DNA from: UBA1930 sp943371535
GTDB taxonomy: Bacteria > Bacteroidota > Bacteroidia > Chitinophagales > Chitinophagaceae
Direction: 5' to 3'
DNA length: 64,000 bases
Assembly: GCA_943371535.1 (NCBI GenBank)
Contig: CALRVE020000010.1
Coordinates: 31,061 to 95,060 of the forward strand
Of this stretch, positions 41,534 through 50,715 are shown piece after piece (positions within the stretch are counted from its first letter, which is position 1; each line of letters begins with the position of its first letter). The position numbers were made by a program, and so were the translations under genes. Below the pieces are notes generated by a model that ran no database searches, was not told the DNA's origin, and saw only the letters and a list, made by a program, of their open reading frames with translations.

Positions 41534-41939
41534 TGGCTGCTTGTTTTTTGTTTAGTTGTAAAGCAATTTTTAGTTCAATTAGCATATAAATTAAGTAAAT
41601 AGCCATAGTAACAAAAATGGCCAATTTGCTTTTTTGTTCTTTCATGGTTTTAACATAAATTAATACTGATACAGCAACTACCATCATTTTTAAAAATGTA
41701 CTTGTCATTATACTTCTTACCAATACATTAGGGTTTTCTTTTTTGCTGGCATTCATGTGTAACCATAAGGCAATCATGGCTAACAAAAACAATAATGCAT
41801 TGCCAAAAATTACTACAGTATGATTTATTTTTATTGAATCCCAATAATCGCCCCAAAGAAAAAAAGCAATGTTGATTACGTTGAAAAAAGCAAATAAGGG
41901 CATTAAGTTTTTTCCAAACTTCGATTGAGTTAGTTTCAT
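41520..41939 (-). CDS. small four-helix membrane protein (AtpI-like position)
   Basis: The 139 aa contain four hydrophobic segments (LFAFFNVINIAFFLWGDYW, VVIFGNALLFLLAMIALWL, MMVVAVSVLIYV, LAIFVTMAIYLIYMLIELKI). I recall a protein of this kind following AtpZ in Bacteroidota ATP-synthase operons, ahead of atpB; here no ATP-synthase gene follows and the next gene is SprT-like. Its start overlaps the AtpZ stop as ATGA. The AtpI-type role is an inference from position only. Confidence 0.7.
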   Translation of the reverse strand: MKLTQSKFGKNLMPLFAFFNVINIAFFLWGDYWDSIKINHTVVIFGNALLFLLAMIALWLHMNASKKENPNVLVRSIMTSTFLKMMVVAVSVLIYVKTMKEQKSKLAIFVTMAIYLIYMLIELKIALQLNKKQAANARN

Positions 41940-42142
41940 TTTTTATTCGTGTCTTTAACAGCTTTTATTAATACGCCAATTAGTAAGGTTACAGGTAAAA
42001 TCCAAGTAAATAAAGGATTTTGATGCCCTCTTTTTTTATCAATCCAAATACCTAGCCAAGTTGTTAAGCCCAAGCCTGTGATTAATTGTGCAGCCATTCC
42101 TGCATATTGTAGTAAAATGTGATTGTTCTTTTTAGTATTCAT
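41936..42142 (-). CDS. AtpZ/AtpI-family small membrane protein
   Basis: The 68 aa (start at the ATG at 42142; an upstream in-frame ATG at 42172 would overlap the preceding gene) have two transmembrane helices: YAGMAAQLITGLGLTTWLGI with the family's G-rich first helix and WIDKKRGHQNPLFTWILPVT. AtpZ/AtpI proteins assist assembly of the Fo c-ring or act as Mg channels of the ATP synthase. The synthase genes themselves are not downstream. Coupled to the following gene by ATGA. Confidence 0.82.
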   Translation of the reverse strand: MNTKKNNHILLQYAGMAAQLITGLGLTTWLGIWIDKKRGHQNPLFTWILPVTLLIGVLIKAVKDTNKK

Positions 42143-42143
42143 T

Positions 42144-42539
42144 TTAAAAAGTAGATATTTCTTTTTTCTCAATTTTAATAGGCACTGTATCTCTTTGAGT
42201 AGGTGTAGTGCCGTTCAATACTTTTTTAACACTTTCTAAATATTGGTCTTTCATACGAATCGATTGTTCTAACGAGTCGGTTCTAATTTTTAACATTTGC
42301 AAATCAGTTCTACTTTGCCTAGTTCCATAGCCAGGGATATAATATTTTAAAGGAGTAAACGCAATAAGGGCAATAGTAAAACCAATTAAAACCACCATCA
42401 TAGTGCTTACACCAATATATACACTTAATCGGCTTAACTTAAAGGTTACCAATTCTTCATAAGTATCATCGTTCATCACCACTAAACGATACCTATTTCT
42501 TAATCTTTTTAACGTATTTTCAGTATTTGTATTACTCAT
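42144..42539 (-). CDS. free-standing membrane/coiled-coil domain resembling the N-terminus of M23 peptidases
   Basis: The 131 aa start LRNRYRLVVMNDDTYEELVT, have one membrane helix (IGVSTMMVVLIGFTIALIAF), then TPLKYYIPGYGTRQSRTDLQ and a short coiled coil (LKIRTDSLEQSIRMKDQYLE). From memory this is the N-terminal module of Bacteroidota M23-family (LytM) metallopeptidases, which continue for another 150 residues with the HxH peptidase domain; that domain is missing and the frame ends with its own stop. It may be a natural short paralog or a truncated gene. The downstream AtpZ gene starts one base away. Confidence 0.72.
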   Translation of the reverse strand: MSNTNTENTLKRLRNRYRLVVMNDDTYEELVTFKLSRLSVYIGVSTMMVVLIGFTIALIAFTPLKYYIPGYGTRQSRTDLQMLKIRTDSLEQSIRMKDQYLESVKKVLNGTTPTQRDTVPIKIEKKEISTF

Positions 42540-42654
42540 CTTGTTAAATCAGCATTAAAGGTAATAGTAAGGGTTAAAACTGCAAGGCAAATTTGTGAAA
42601 TACTTGTACTTTTAAACACTTATGTTTGTTGTTGAAAGATTTATGATTTGTTTT

Positions 42655-45645
42655 ATGGTGCATTTTAAGAAAATATTTATCTGCTTATTGGTAATTTGTA
42701 GTGCATTTTTTGCATTTGCACAACCCAATACCGAAGTAGCTATTAGTAAAGACAAACCTAAACAATATGAGAATAGAAAATTAGGTTCAGAAACTACTGG
42801 CGATAAAAAATTCACAATACTTCGCCGCATTACCCAAAATACTTACACTCATTATAATTATTATTTCAACGCTAGTAATAAATTGAATGAAGTAGTTGAA
42901 AAAGCAAAAACTGCTAATAAAGACGATTATACCGAATTACTATCTTTTTATAACTACAATTTAGAAGGTACTTCTCAAAGTAAAGACGATTTAGATTCGG
43001 TAATTTATAAATGCACCGCAGGCATTTTATTACATGATTTAAGAAACGATTGGATTGATAATTTATACATTCTTTTAGGTAAGGCATATTTATACAGAAA
43101 AGATTATGATAGTGCAGCTGGATGTTTTCAATACATCAATTATGTATATGCACCTAAAGACGATGGTTATGATATTCCTGTTGGTAGTAATGCTAGTAAA
43201 ACCAAAGGAGTATTTACTATTTCAACCAACGAAAAAAGAAGTGTATGGAAAAAAATTACTTCTAAACCACCTAGCCGAAATGAAAGCTTTATTTGGCAAA
43301 TTAGAAATTATTTAGAGCAAGATCAATTGGGTGAAGCAGCTGGTTTAATTGGTATTTTAAGAAGTGATCCTCTATTTCCGAAAAGATTGAAAACCGATTT
43401 GCATGAAATGATTGCTTATTGGTTTTATAAACAAGAAAATTATGATAGTGCTTCATTTCATTTACGCAAATCTTTAGATAATGCCGAGGATAAAGCAGAA
43501 AAAGCAAGATGGGAATATTTGAGTGGTCAGTTGTATCAAATTGCCAAAAATGATAGTTTGGCAATGGTAATGTACGAACGTTCTATTAAACATGCCATAG
43601 ATCCTTTAATGGAAGTATATGCTAGGTTAAATATTGTTTCGTTAGCATCAGGTAAAAAGAAAAATGCTTTACAAGAAAATTTAAATGAGCTTTTAAGGCT
43701 TGCAAAACGAGATAAGTATATTGATTATAGAGACATTATTTATTATGCTGCTGCACAATTAGAAATGAAGCGTAATAGTTATGTTGCCGCTCAAAATAAC
43801 TTATTGAAAAGTGTACAGTTTAGTGTAGATAATCCTCAACAAAAATCAACCAGCTTTATTGCATTGGCCGATTTGAATTACGATTTAGGTAATTACATTG
43901 AAGCAAGAAATTATTACGATAGTGTTCAGCTTGAAACGGTAAAAAAATTACCAGAAAACCATAGACAAAGAATATTGGCAAGAAAACCTTCATTAAAGAT
44001 AATTGCCGATAATTTAATTTTTATACTTAAAGAAGATAGTTTACAAAAAGTAGCTGTAATGCCAGAGGCTGAAAGAACGGTGTATGTAAAAAAAGTATTG
44101 AAAGCATTGAGAAAAGCCAAAGGGTTAAAAGGTGGTGGAGAAGAAGAAGGCTCTTACAATACAAGCGTAGTAGATACTAAGAAAACCGATTTGTTTGGCG
44201 ACACAAAAGGTGAATGGTATTTTTTAAATACAAGTTTAAAAAGTAAAGGCTTTAGTGAATTTAAAAGTCGTTGGGGTAAAAGAAACAATGTAGATAATTG
44301 GAGAAGGCAATCGGCTGTTGATAAATTGGCTGGTGGAACAGGCAAAAAATCGCCATCCATGAACATGGATATTGATGATGTTGGAGATACTAAAAAAGTA
44401 CCTTTAGATGCTGGAGAAACTGAAAAAACAGATGAGATTACCGAAGAAGATTTATCGTTCGAAGGTTTAATGAGTAAACTTCCATTAACCACAGAACGAT
44501 TAAACGAATCGAATAAGAAAATACAAAAAGCATTATTTGTAAATGGTGAAACGTTTCAAAATAACTTAGACGAATATGGACCGGCAGCCAATACGTATGA
44601 AAAATTATTACATCGTTTCGATACTTTTCAGCAAAAAGAGCCTGCTTTATTTAATCTATATTACTGTTATACAAAATTGGGCTTAACTTATCAAGCCGAT
44701 AGTGTTTTAAAGGTTTTAAAAGCTGCCTTCCCCGATGGTGATTTAACCATTAAAGTAGAGCAAGGCAACAAAACTCCAGATAAAGAAAAAAATACAACTG
44801 CAACTAAAACTTACGAAACCATTTATACCCTATTTGTAGAAGGTAAGTTTCAAGAAGCGATTGCTATGAAAGCCAAAGCAGATGCAAGTTTTGGCAAAAC
44901 GTATTGGACTCCTCAATTGTTATTCATAGAATCTGTTTATTACATAAAACAAAGAGAAGATTCTGTAGCAATTATTAAATTGAATGAGTTAATCAAACTA
45001 GTTCCAGGAACTCCATTTGCCGAGAAAGCTGCTAATATGATTGAGGTTTTGAAAAAGAGAAAAGAAATTGAACAATACTTAACCGATTTGCAAATTGAAC
45101 GAGCAGAAGAACCTGTTACCAAAAATGTAGATTTAACAGCACCAACTACCCAAGATGAAAAAGTTGAAACAAAGAAAAATACTGTTGTGAAATCGAACGA
45201 TGCAATTAAAACAATTGATAAAAAAATTGATGTAAAGCCTACATCGGTAACACCAAAATCGGCTTTTACTTTTGTTGCAGCCGATGCTCATTATGCAGTA
45301 TTGGTAATGGATAAAGTAGATGCTGTATTTGTAAAAGAATCTAGAAATGCTTTTGATCAATACAATAAATCTAAAATATATAATCAAAAAATTTTTATCG
45401 ATATAAATAAATTTAGTGCCGATACATCTTTATTATTATTTGGTCCGTTTGCCGATGCAGGTAAGGCAGTTGAATATGTTGAAAAAGTACGACCACAAAC
45501 TCCAACTGCAATTTTATCTTGGGTTCCTGCAAACAAATATAGTTTCACCATTATTAGTAGTGCCAATTTAGCATTGCTTACTACCAATAGAGAATTTGAA
45601 ACATACATTAATTTAATTAAGCAAACATTAATTGGTAAGTTTTAG
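42655..45645 (+). CDS. PorW/SprE-like TPR protein of the type IX secretion system
   Basis: Large tetratricopeptide protein with signal peptide (HFKKIFICLLVICSAFFAFA). Start is ambiguous: ATGs at 42622, 42643 and 42655 are in frame; 42655 gives the cleanest signal sequence. The region after it (RRITQNTYTHYNYYFNASNK and LIYK-like CTAGILLHDLRNDWIDNLYI) matches PorW/SprE, a lipoprotein needed for type IX secretion and gliding in Bacteroidota. TPR helices continue to about residue 830 (LLGKAYLYRKDYDSAAGCFQ; ADLNYDLGNYIEARNYYDSV). A C-terminal 130-residue domain (YAVLVMDKVDAVFVKESRNA) follows. The usual lipobox cysteine is not obvious. About 996 aa. T9SS cargo is encoded 5 kb downstream (50716). 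Confidence 0.82.
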   Translation: MVHFKKIFICLLVICSAFFAFAQPNTEVAISKDKPKQYENRKLGSETTGDKKFTILRRITQNTYTHYNYYFNASNKLNEVVEKAKTANKDDYTELLSFYNYNLEGTSQSKDDLDSVIYKCTAGILLHDLRNDWIDNLYILLGKAYLYRKDYDSAAGCFQYINYVYAPKDDGYDIPVGSNASKTKGVFTISTNEKRSVWKKITSKPPSRNESFIWQIRNYLEQDQLGEAAGLIGILRSDPLFPKRLKTDLHEMIAYWFYKQENYDSASFHLRKSLDNAEDKAEKARWEYLSGQLYQIAKNDSLAMVMYERSIKHAIDPLMEVYARLNIVSLASGKKKNALQENLNELLRLAKRDKYIDYRDIIYYAAAQLEMKRNSYVAAQNNLLKSVQFSVDNPQQKSTSFIALADLNYDLGNYIEARNYYDSVQLETVKKLPENHRQRILARKPSLKIIADNLIFILKEDSLQKVAVMPEAERTVYVKKVLKALRKAKGLKGGGEEEGSYNTSVVDTKKTDLFGDTKGEWYFLNTSLKSKGFSEFKSRWGKRNNVDNWRRQSAVDKLAGGTGKKSPSMNMDIDDVGDTKKVPLDAGETEKTDEITEEDLSFEGLMSKLPLTTERLNESNKKIQKALFVNGETFQNNLDEYGPAANTYEKLLHRFDTFQQKEPALFNLYYCYTKLGLTYQADSVLKVLKAAFPDGDLTIKVEQGNKTPDKEKNTTATKTYETIYTLFVEGKFQEAIAMKAKADASFGKTYWTPQLLFIESVYYIKQREDSVAIIKLNELIKLVPGTPFAEKAANMIEVLKKRKEIEQYLTDLQIERAEEPVTKNVDLTAPTTQDEKVETKKNTVVKSNDAIKTIDKKIDVKPTSVTPKSAFTFVAADAHYAVLVMDKVDAVFVKESRNAFDQYNKSKIYNQKIFIDINKFSADTSLLLFGPFADAGKAVEYVEKVRPQTPTAILSWVPANKYSFTIISSANLALLTTNREFETYINLIKQTLIGKF

Positions 45646-45696
45646 TAAAAAGCCATCAACCCTTTAATTTGCAAATTATTTATAACAAATACATTC

Positions 45697-48099
45697 ATGA
45701 AAAAAGCTGTAAGTATAATTTGGAAAACCACTTTTATTGGTTTAGGAGCTTTCATTCTTTTCTTAGCATTGTGTAATTGGGGCGTATTTGGTAAAATGCC
45801 TACTATAGAAGATATTCAAAATCCATCGGCTTCTCAAAGTAGTCAAGTGTATGCACAAGATGGAACTTTATTGGGCAAATACTATTTACAAGATCGTGTA
45901 AATGTAGAATATAAAGACATTGCCAAACCCGTTGTAGATGCCTTAATTGCTACAGAAGATGAACGTTTTTACGATCATAGTGGAATAGATTTACGTTCAA
46001 TTGGTCGTGCAGTTGTTGGCTTAGGAAGAGATGGTGGTGCAAGTACCATTTCTATGCAAACTGCAAAAAATTTATTTACCGAAAATTGGGCAACCAAAAA
46101 TTTTCTGATTAGAGCTATTCAAAAATTTAAGGAAGCCATTATTGCCGTTAAGCTAGAAAGAAATTTTACCAAAGAAGAAATTGTAACCATTTACCTAAAC
46201 ACCGTTGCATTTGGCGATAATGTGTTTGGTATTAGAAATGCATCTAAAACCTTTTTTCAAAAAGAACCCGATCGTGTAAATGTAGAAGAAGCAGCTGTTT
46301 TAATTGGAATGTTAAAAGGTGCAACTTTATATAACCCAAAACGCAACCCTAAATTAGCTTTAGATAGAAGAAATGTTGTCATGGGACAAATGGTTAAAAA
46401 CGGAAAATTAGATAAAGCAGTTTTCGATACATTGAAAATATTACCCATTGCATTAAACTATAAAAAGTTAGATGAAAATGCTGGCTTAGGGCCTTATTTT
46501 AGAATGGTGTTGGGAGAAGAACTGAAGAAATGGTGTAAAGAACATGAAAAAGCCGATGGCAAAAAATACGATTTATATAGAGATGGATTACGCATTTATA
46601 CCACCATCAATCCACGAATGCAGTTGTATGCCGAAGAAGCTGTTGCAAAGCATATTCCTGAAATGCAAACATATTTGAACGCCCAATCTAATTTGAAAAA
46701 TGGTTCTGTTTGGAAAGGACGTGAAAGCATTTTAGAATCGGCAATTAAACAAACCGATCGTTGGAAAAATTTACAAAAAGATGGTTTAAAAGAGGATGAA
46801 ATAAGAAAAACATTTGATGTTAAAACGAACATGAAAGTATTTTCTTGGAACACTAAAAGAGAAACAGATACCGTAATGACTCCATTAGATTCTATTAAAC
46901 ACTGTAGGCAAATGTTGCAAGCAGGTTTTATGGTAATGGATCCTTTAAGTGGCGAAGTAAAAGCTTGGGTTGGTGGTATTGATTTTAAAACTTTTAAGTA
47001 CGATCACGTAAATTTTAATACCAAACGTCAAGTAGGTTCTACTATAAAACCTTTGTTATATAGTTTAGCTATTGAAGAAGCAGGTATGACACCAAGTTCA
47101 ATGGTAAACGATGTGCAACAAAGTTTTGGTGAGTTTGGCTTAGTGCCTGCCACAAGTGCATCTTGCACAGGTGCTACAATGCCTATGTCTCAAGCATTGG
47201 CAGGTTCTAGAAATTGTGCATCTGCTTACATTATGAAGCAATTAGATAATTCGGGCAATAATGGGGCTAAACGTTTTGTTGACTTCTTAAAGCGTTGCGA
47301 TTTTAAAACTAAGTTAGATGCTTACCCAAGTATGGCTTTAGGATCTTGCGAAATTTCTTTGTACGAAATGATGCAAGGTTATACCATGTTGCCAGGAAGA
47401 GGGTTTAATGTACAACCCATGTTTATCACAAGAATTGAAGATAGAAATGGAAATACTATTGAAGCTTTTACACCAAAACGTAAAGAAGTAATTAGCGATG
47501 TTACTGCTTATTCTGTAATAAAAATGATGCAAGGCGTAATGCAATTTGGTACAGGAAGAAGAATTTGGAATTATGGAGTGAAAGGAGAAATTGCAGGAAA
47601 AACAGGAACCACGAACGATAATAGTGATGCATGGTTTATGGGCTATACACCACAATTATTAGCTGGAGCTTGGGTAGGTTGTGATGATCGTTTTATAAGA
47701 TTTAACTCAACTGGAATAGGTCAAGGTGCATCAGCTGCATTGCCCATTTGGGCTTATTTCTACAGCAAAGCATCTAGCGACCCTGCATGTGGAATTGATA
47801 TGAAAAGTGTATTTGCAAAACCCGATGCATTAACTAATGATATTATCATTGATGGTATCAATGGTTTTGTACCAGTGCCTGGTGGAGAAACTGAAGATAA
47901 TGGAGCAGGTACTAGTAGTGAATATGGAGATGAACAAATGGAACAGCCAGCATCTACTGATTATGCTCCAACTGAAACCCCAAATAAAGAAACTAAAAAA
48001 CCAACCAATCCACAACCCAAACCAACTGAAAAATCACCGCCAGCTGTTACACCTACAGATGCAAAACCTAAAGCTGTTTTGCCAAAGAAGAACAAGTAA
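45697..48099 (+). CDS. penicillin-binding protein 1A-type transglycosylase/transpeptidase
   Basis: Class A PBP that polymerises glycan strands and cross-links stem peptides. The 800 aa have one N-terminal membrane anchor (FIGLGAFILFLALCNWGVFG), a GT51 domain with the catalytic Glu in ATEDERFYDHSGID and GGASTISMQTAKNLF, and a transpeptidase domain with the SxxK nucleophile in VGSTIKP, SxN as SRN, and KTG in AGKTGTTNDNSDAWF. The last 80 residues are Pro/Lys-rich and disordered (ETKKPTNPQPKPTEKSPP). It follows the PorW-like gene by 51 bases and ends in a strong terminator. Confidence 0.95.
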   Translation: MKKAVSIIWKTTFIGLGAFILFLALCNWGVFGKMPTIEDIQNPSASQSSQVYAQDGTLLGKYYLQDRVNVEYKDIAKPVVDALIATEDERFYDHSGIDLRSIGRAVVGLGRDGGASTISMQTAKNLFTENWATKNFLIRAIQKFKEAIIAVKLERNFTKEEIVTIYLNTVAFGDNVFGIRNASKTFFQKEPDRVNVEEAAVLIGMLKGATLYNPKRNPKLALDRRNVVMGQMVKNGKLDKAVFDTLKILPIALNYKKLDENAGLGPYFRMVLGEELKKWCKEHEKADGKKYDLYRDGLRIYTTINPRMQLYAEEAVAKHIPEMQTYLNAQSNLKNGSVWKGRESILESAIKQTDRWKNLQKDGLKEDEIRKTFDVKTNMKVFSWNTKRETDTVMTPLDSIKHCRQMLQAGFMVMDPLSGEVKAWVGGIDFKTFKYDHVNFNTKRQVGSTIKPLLYSLAIEEAGMTPSSMVNDVQQSFGEFGLVPATSASCTGATMPMSQALAGSRNCASAYIMKQLDNSGNNGAKRFVDFLKRCDFKTKLDAYPSMALGSCEISLYEMMQGYTMLPGRGFNVQPMFITRIEDRNGNTIEAFTPKRKEVISDVTAYSVIKMMQGVMQFGTGRRIWNYGVKGEIAGKTGTTNDNSDAWFMGYTPQLLAGAWVGCDDRFIRFNSTGIGQGASAALPIWAYFYSKASSDPACGIDMKSVFAKPDALTNDIIIDGINGFVPVPGGETEDNGAGTSSEYGDEQMEQPASTDYAPTETPNKETKKPTNPQPKPTEKSPPAVTPTDAKPKAVLPKKNK

Positions 48100-48145
48100 C
48101 AACTAGCATTGTATAAATTTTCTTTCAATCAATAACTATTCTATT

Positions 48146-48176
48146 CAAAGCTTCATTTTAACAAAATGAAGCTTTG
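48146..48176 (+). terminator. intrinsic terminator after the PBP gene
   Basis: CAAAGCTTCATTTT / AAAATGAAGCTTTG, 14 perfect pairs with loop AAC, then CTTTTT. Confidence 0.85.
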
Positions 48177-48314
48177 CTTTTTCAACATCTTCAATTTAAT
48201 TATTCATTCAATTTAGCCCATTTAACGTACTTTGCAGCACTTTTAAAATACAATTATTGTATTTCTTTCATTCAAATATTACTTGCTAAACTACGCAGTA
48301 GAAAAAACAATTTT

Positions 48315-50654
48315 ATGGATAGTAAAGAACTAAGAAGAGAACAAGCATTAGAATATCATGCTCAAGGAAGACCAGGTAAAATAGAAGTGATTCCTACTAA
48401 AGAAGCTAAAACACAAAGAGATTTATCATTAGCATATAGTCCTGGTGTTGCTGAACCTTGTTTAGAAATTGCAAAAAATATTGATGATGTTTATAAGTAC
48501 ACTGCTAAAGGAAATCTAGTAGCTGTAATAAGTAATGGAACAGCAGTTTTAGGTTTGGGAGATATTGGTCCTGAAGCGGGTAAACCAGTTATGGAGGGTA
48601 AAGGAGTATTGTTCAAAATTTTTGCCGATATAGATGTTTTTGATATTGAGATTAACGAAAAAGATCCAGTAAAATTTGTTGAAATTGTAAAAGCATTAGA
48701 ACCCACATTTGGAGGTATTAATTTAGAAGATATAAAAGCTCCTGAATGTTTTTATATAGAAACCGAACTCAAGAAATTATTGAAGATTCCTGTAATGCAT
48801 GATGATCAGCATGGCACTGCAATTATTAGTGCAGCTGCATTGTTAAATGCATTAGAATTACAAAAGAAAAAAATTGAAAAAGTAAAAGTTATTATTAATG
48901 GAGCAGGAGCGGCTGCTATTTCTTGTTTAAAATTATATATTGCCTTAGGCGTAAAAAAAGAAAATGTAAAAGTATTTGATAGTAAAGGATTAATTCATAC
49001 AGGAAGAAAAGATTTAGATGAGCAAAAACAACAATTTGCTGTTGCTGGAAAAGATATGAATTTGGCAGAAGGCATGAAAGATTCCGATGTATTTATTGGC
49101 TTAAGTAAGGGAAATACTGTAAGTAAAGAAATGGTAAAAAGTATGGCAAAAAATCCTATTGTTTTTGCTATGGCAAATCCCGATCCTGAAATTACTTACG
49201 AAGATGCTCTTGAAGCAAGAAAAGATATTATCATGGCTACTGGTCGTAGCGATTATCCTAATCAAGTAAATAATGTATTAGGTTTTCCGTATATTTTTAG
49301 AGGTGCTTTAGATGTTAGAGCAACAACCATTAATGAAGCCATGAAACTAGCTGCCGTAAAGGCTTTAGCTGCAATGGCAAAAGAACCAGTGCCCGATATT
49401 GTTACACTTGCGTACAATCAAAAAACCATGAGTTTTGGTGTAGATTATATTATACCAAAACCGGTTGACCCAAGGCTGTTGTCAACTGTTGCACCTGCTG
49501 TTGCAAAAGCTGCTATGGAAAGTGGTGTAGCAAAAAATCCAATCACCAATTGGAGTGCTTACACAGTTCAATTAAATAAACGTTTGGGTTTAGATAATCA
49601 ATTATTACGAGCTATTGGTAACAAAGCAAGAAAAGCTCCTAAGCGTTTGGTATTTGCCGAAGCTGATAATGAAAAAATATTAAAAGCTGCAAGTATAATT
49701 TATGACGAAGGAATTGCATACCCAATTCTATTAGGTATTGAAAATAAAATAAGAGCAATAGCTGAAGCAAATAATATTGATTTAAGTGATATCCCTATTA
49801 TCAACCCAAGAGACGAAGTCAATGATGCCAAAAGAGAATTTTATGGAGAATTGTTTTTTGCTAAACGTCAACGTAAAGGAGTCAATCATTACGAGAGTTC
49901 TAAAATGATGAAAGAAAGAAATCATTTTGGATGTATGATGGTAGAAACAGGCGATGCGGATGCATTGATTAGTGGGTTAACAAGAAATTATTCAGAAGCT
50001 ATACTACCTGCCATTCAAATTATTGGTATAGAAGAAGGGGTGAAAAAAATTGCAGGCATGTACATGCTAATGACTAAACGCGGGCCCATATTTTTAGCAG
50101 ATACTACCATTAATTTTAATCCAACTGCCGAAGAATTAGCTGAAATAACTTTATTGGTGGCCAAAGAGGTTCGTAACTTAAATGTTGTACCAAAAGTAGC
50201 TATGTTAAGTTATAGCAATTTTGGAAGCAGTAGTGGTGTAGAAGCAAAATTGGTAGCAGAAGCAACCAAAATTGTAAAAGCCAAAAGCCCTAGCTTAATT
50301 GTAGATGGAGAAATGCAAGCTTCATTAGCGTTTAACAAAGAAGTGTTGAAAGACAATTATCCCTTCAGCAATTTAGTAGATGAAGATGTAAATGTGCTTA
50401 TATTTCCAAACTTAACAGCTGGTAATGTTGCTTACAATTTATTAAAGGAAATTGGTGGAGCCGATGCTATTGGTCCAATTTTATTAGGGTTAAAAAAGCC
50501 TGTTCATGTATTGCAATTAGGCAGTAGTGTACGAAATATTATAGATATGGCTTTAATTGCTGTAGTAGATGCACAGCAAAAAAGTAGATTAGATACCGAA
50601 ACCGAAATACAGAAATCTACTTGGTGGAAACGTATGAGGAAAAAGAAAAAATAA
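48315..50654 (+). CDS. maeB: NADP-dependent malic enzyme with C-terminal phosphotransacetylase domain
   Basis: Oxidative decarboxylation of malate to pyruvate, supplying NADPH. Start placed at the ATG at 48315 (MDSKELRREQALEYHAQGRP); 47 codons upstream are in frame but AT-rich noncoding. The 779 aa combine a malic domain (LSLAYSPGVAEPCLEIAKNI, VAVISNGTAVLGLGDIGPEA, MHDDQHGTAIISAAALLNAL), an NADP-binding domain (INGAGAAAISCLKLYIALGV) and, from about 430, a phosphate acetyl/butyryltransferase-like domain (RLVFAEADNEKILKAASIIY, KVAMLSYSNFGSS). The PTA domain in MaeB-type enzymes senses acetyl-CoA and is not known to be catalytic. Confidence 0.95.
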   Translation: MDSKELRREQALEYHAQGRPGKIEVIPTKEAKTQRDLSLAYSPGVAEPCLEIAKNIDDVYKYTAKGNLVAVISNGTAVLGLGDIGPEAGKPVMEGKGVLFKIFADIDVFDIEINEKDPVKFVEIVKALEPTFGGINLEDIKAPECFYIETELKKLLKIPVMHDDQHGTAIISAAALLNALELQKKKIEKVKVIINGAGAAAISCLKLYIALGVKKENVKVFDSKGLIHTGRKDLDEQKQQFAVAGKDMNLAEGMKDSDVFIGLSKGNTVSKEMVKSMAKNPIVFAMANPDPEITYEDALEARKDIIMATGRSDYPNQVNNVLGFPYIFRGALDVRATTINEAMKLAAVKALAAMAKEPVPDIVTLAYNQKTMSFGVDYIIPKPVDPRLLSTVAPAVAKAAMESGVAKNPITNWSAYTVQLNKRLGLDNQLLRAIGNKARKAPKRLVFAEADNEKILKAASIIYDEGIAYPILLGIENKIRAIAEANNIDLSDIPIINPRDEVNDAKREFYGELFFAKRQRKGVNHYESSKMMKERNHFGCMMVETGDADALISGLTRNYSEAILPAIQIIGIEEGVKKIAGMYMLMTKRGPIFLADTTINFNPTAEELAEITLLVAKEVRNLNVVPKVAMLSYSNFGSSSGVEAKLVAEATKIVKAKSPSLIVDGEMQASLAFNKEVLKDNYPFSNLVDEDVNVLIFPNLTAGNVAYNLLKEIGGADAIGPILLGLKKPVHVLQLGSSVRNIIDMALIAVVDAQQKSRLDTETEIQKSTWWKRMRKKKK

Positions 50655-50715
50655 TGGTAAAACCTATTTCTATTAATTTAGTGGCACTATATTTATTAAT
50701 TATTTAAATTTTTTT

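Noticed and set aside
48174..48314. 47-codon N-terminal extension of the malic enzyme
   Set aside because: AT-rich, overlaps the tail of the PBP terminator, and homology starts exactly at the ATG at 48315.
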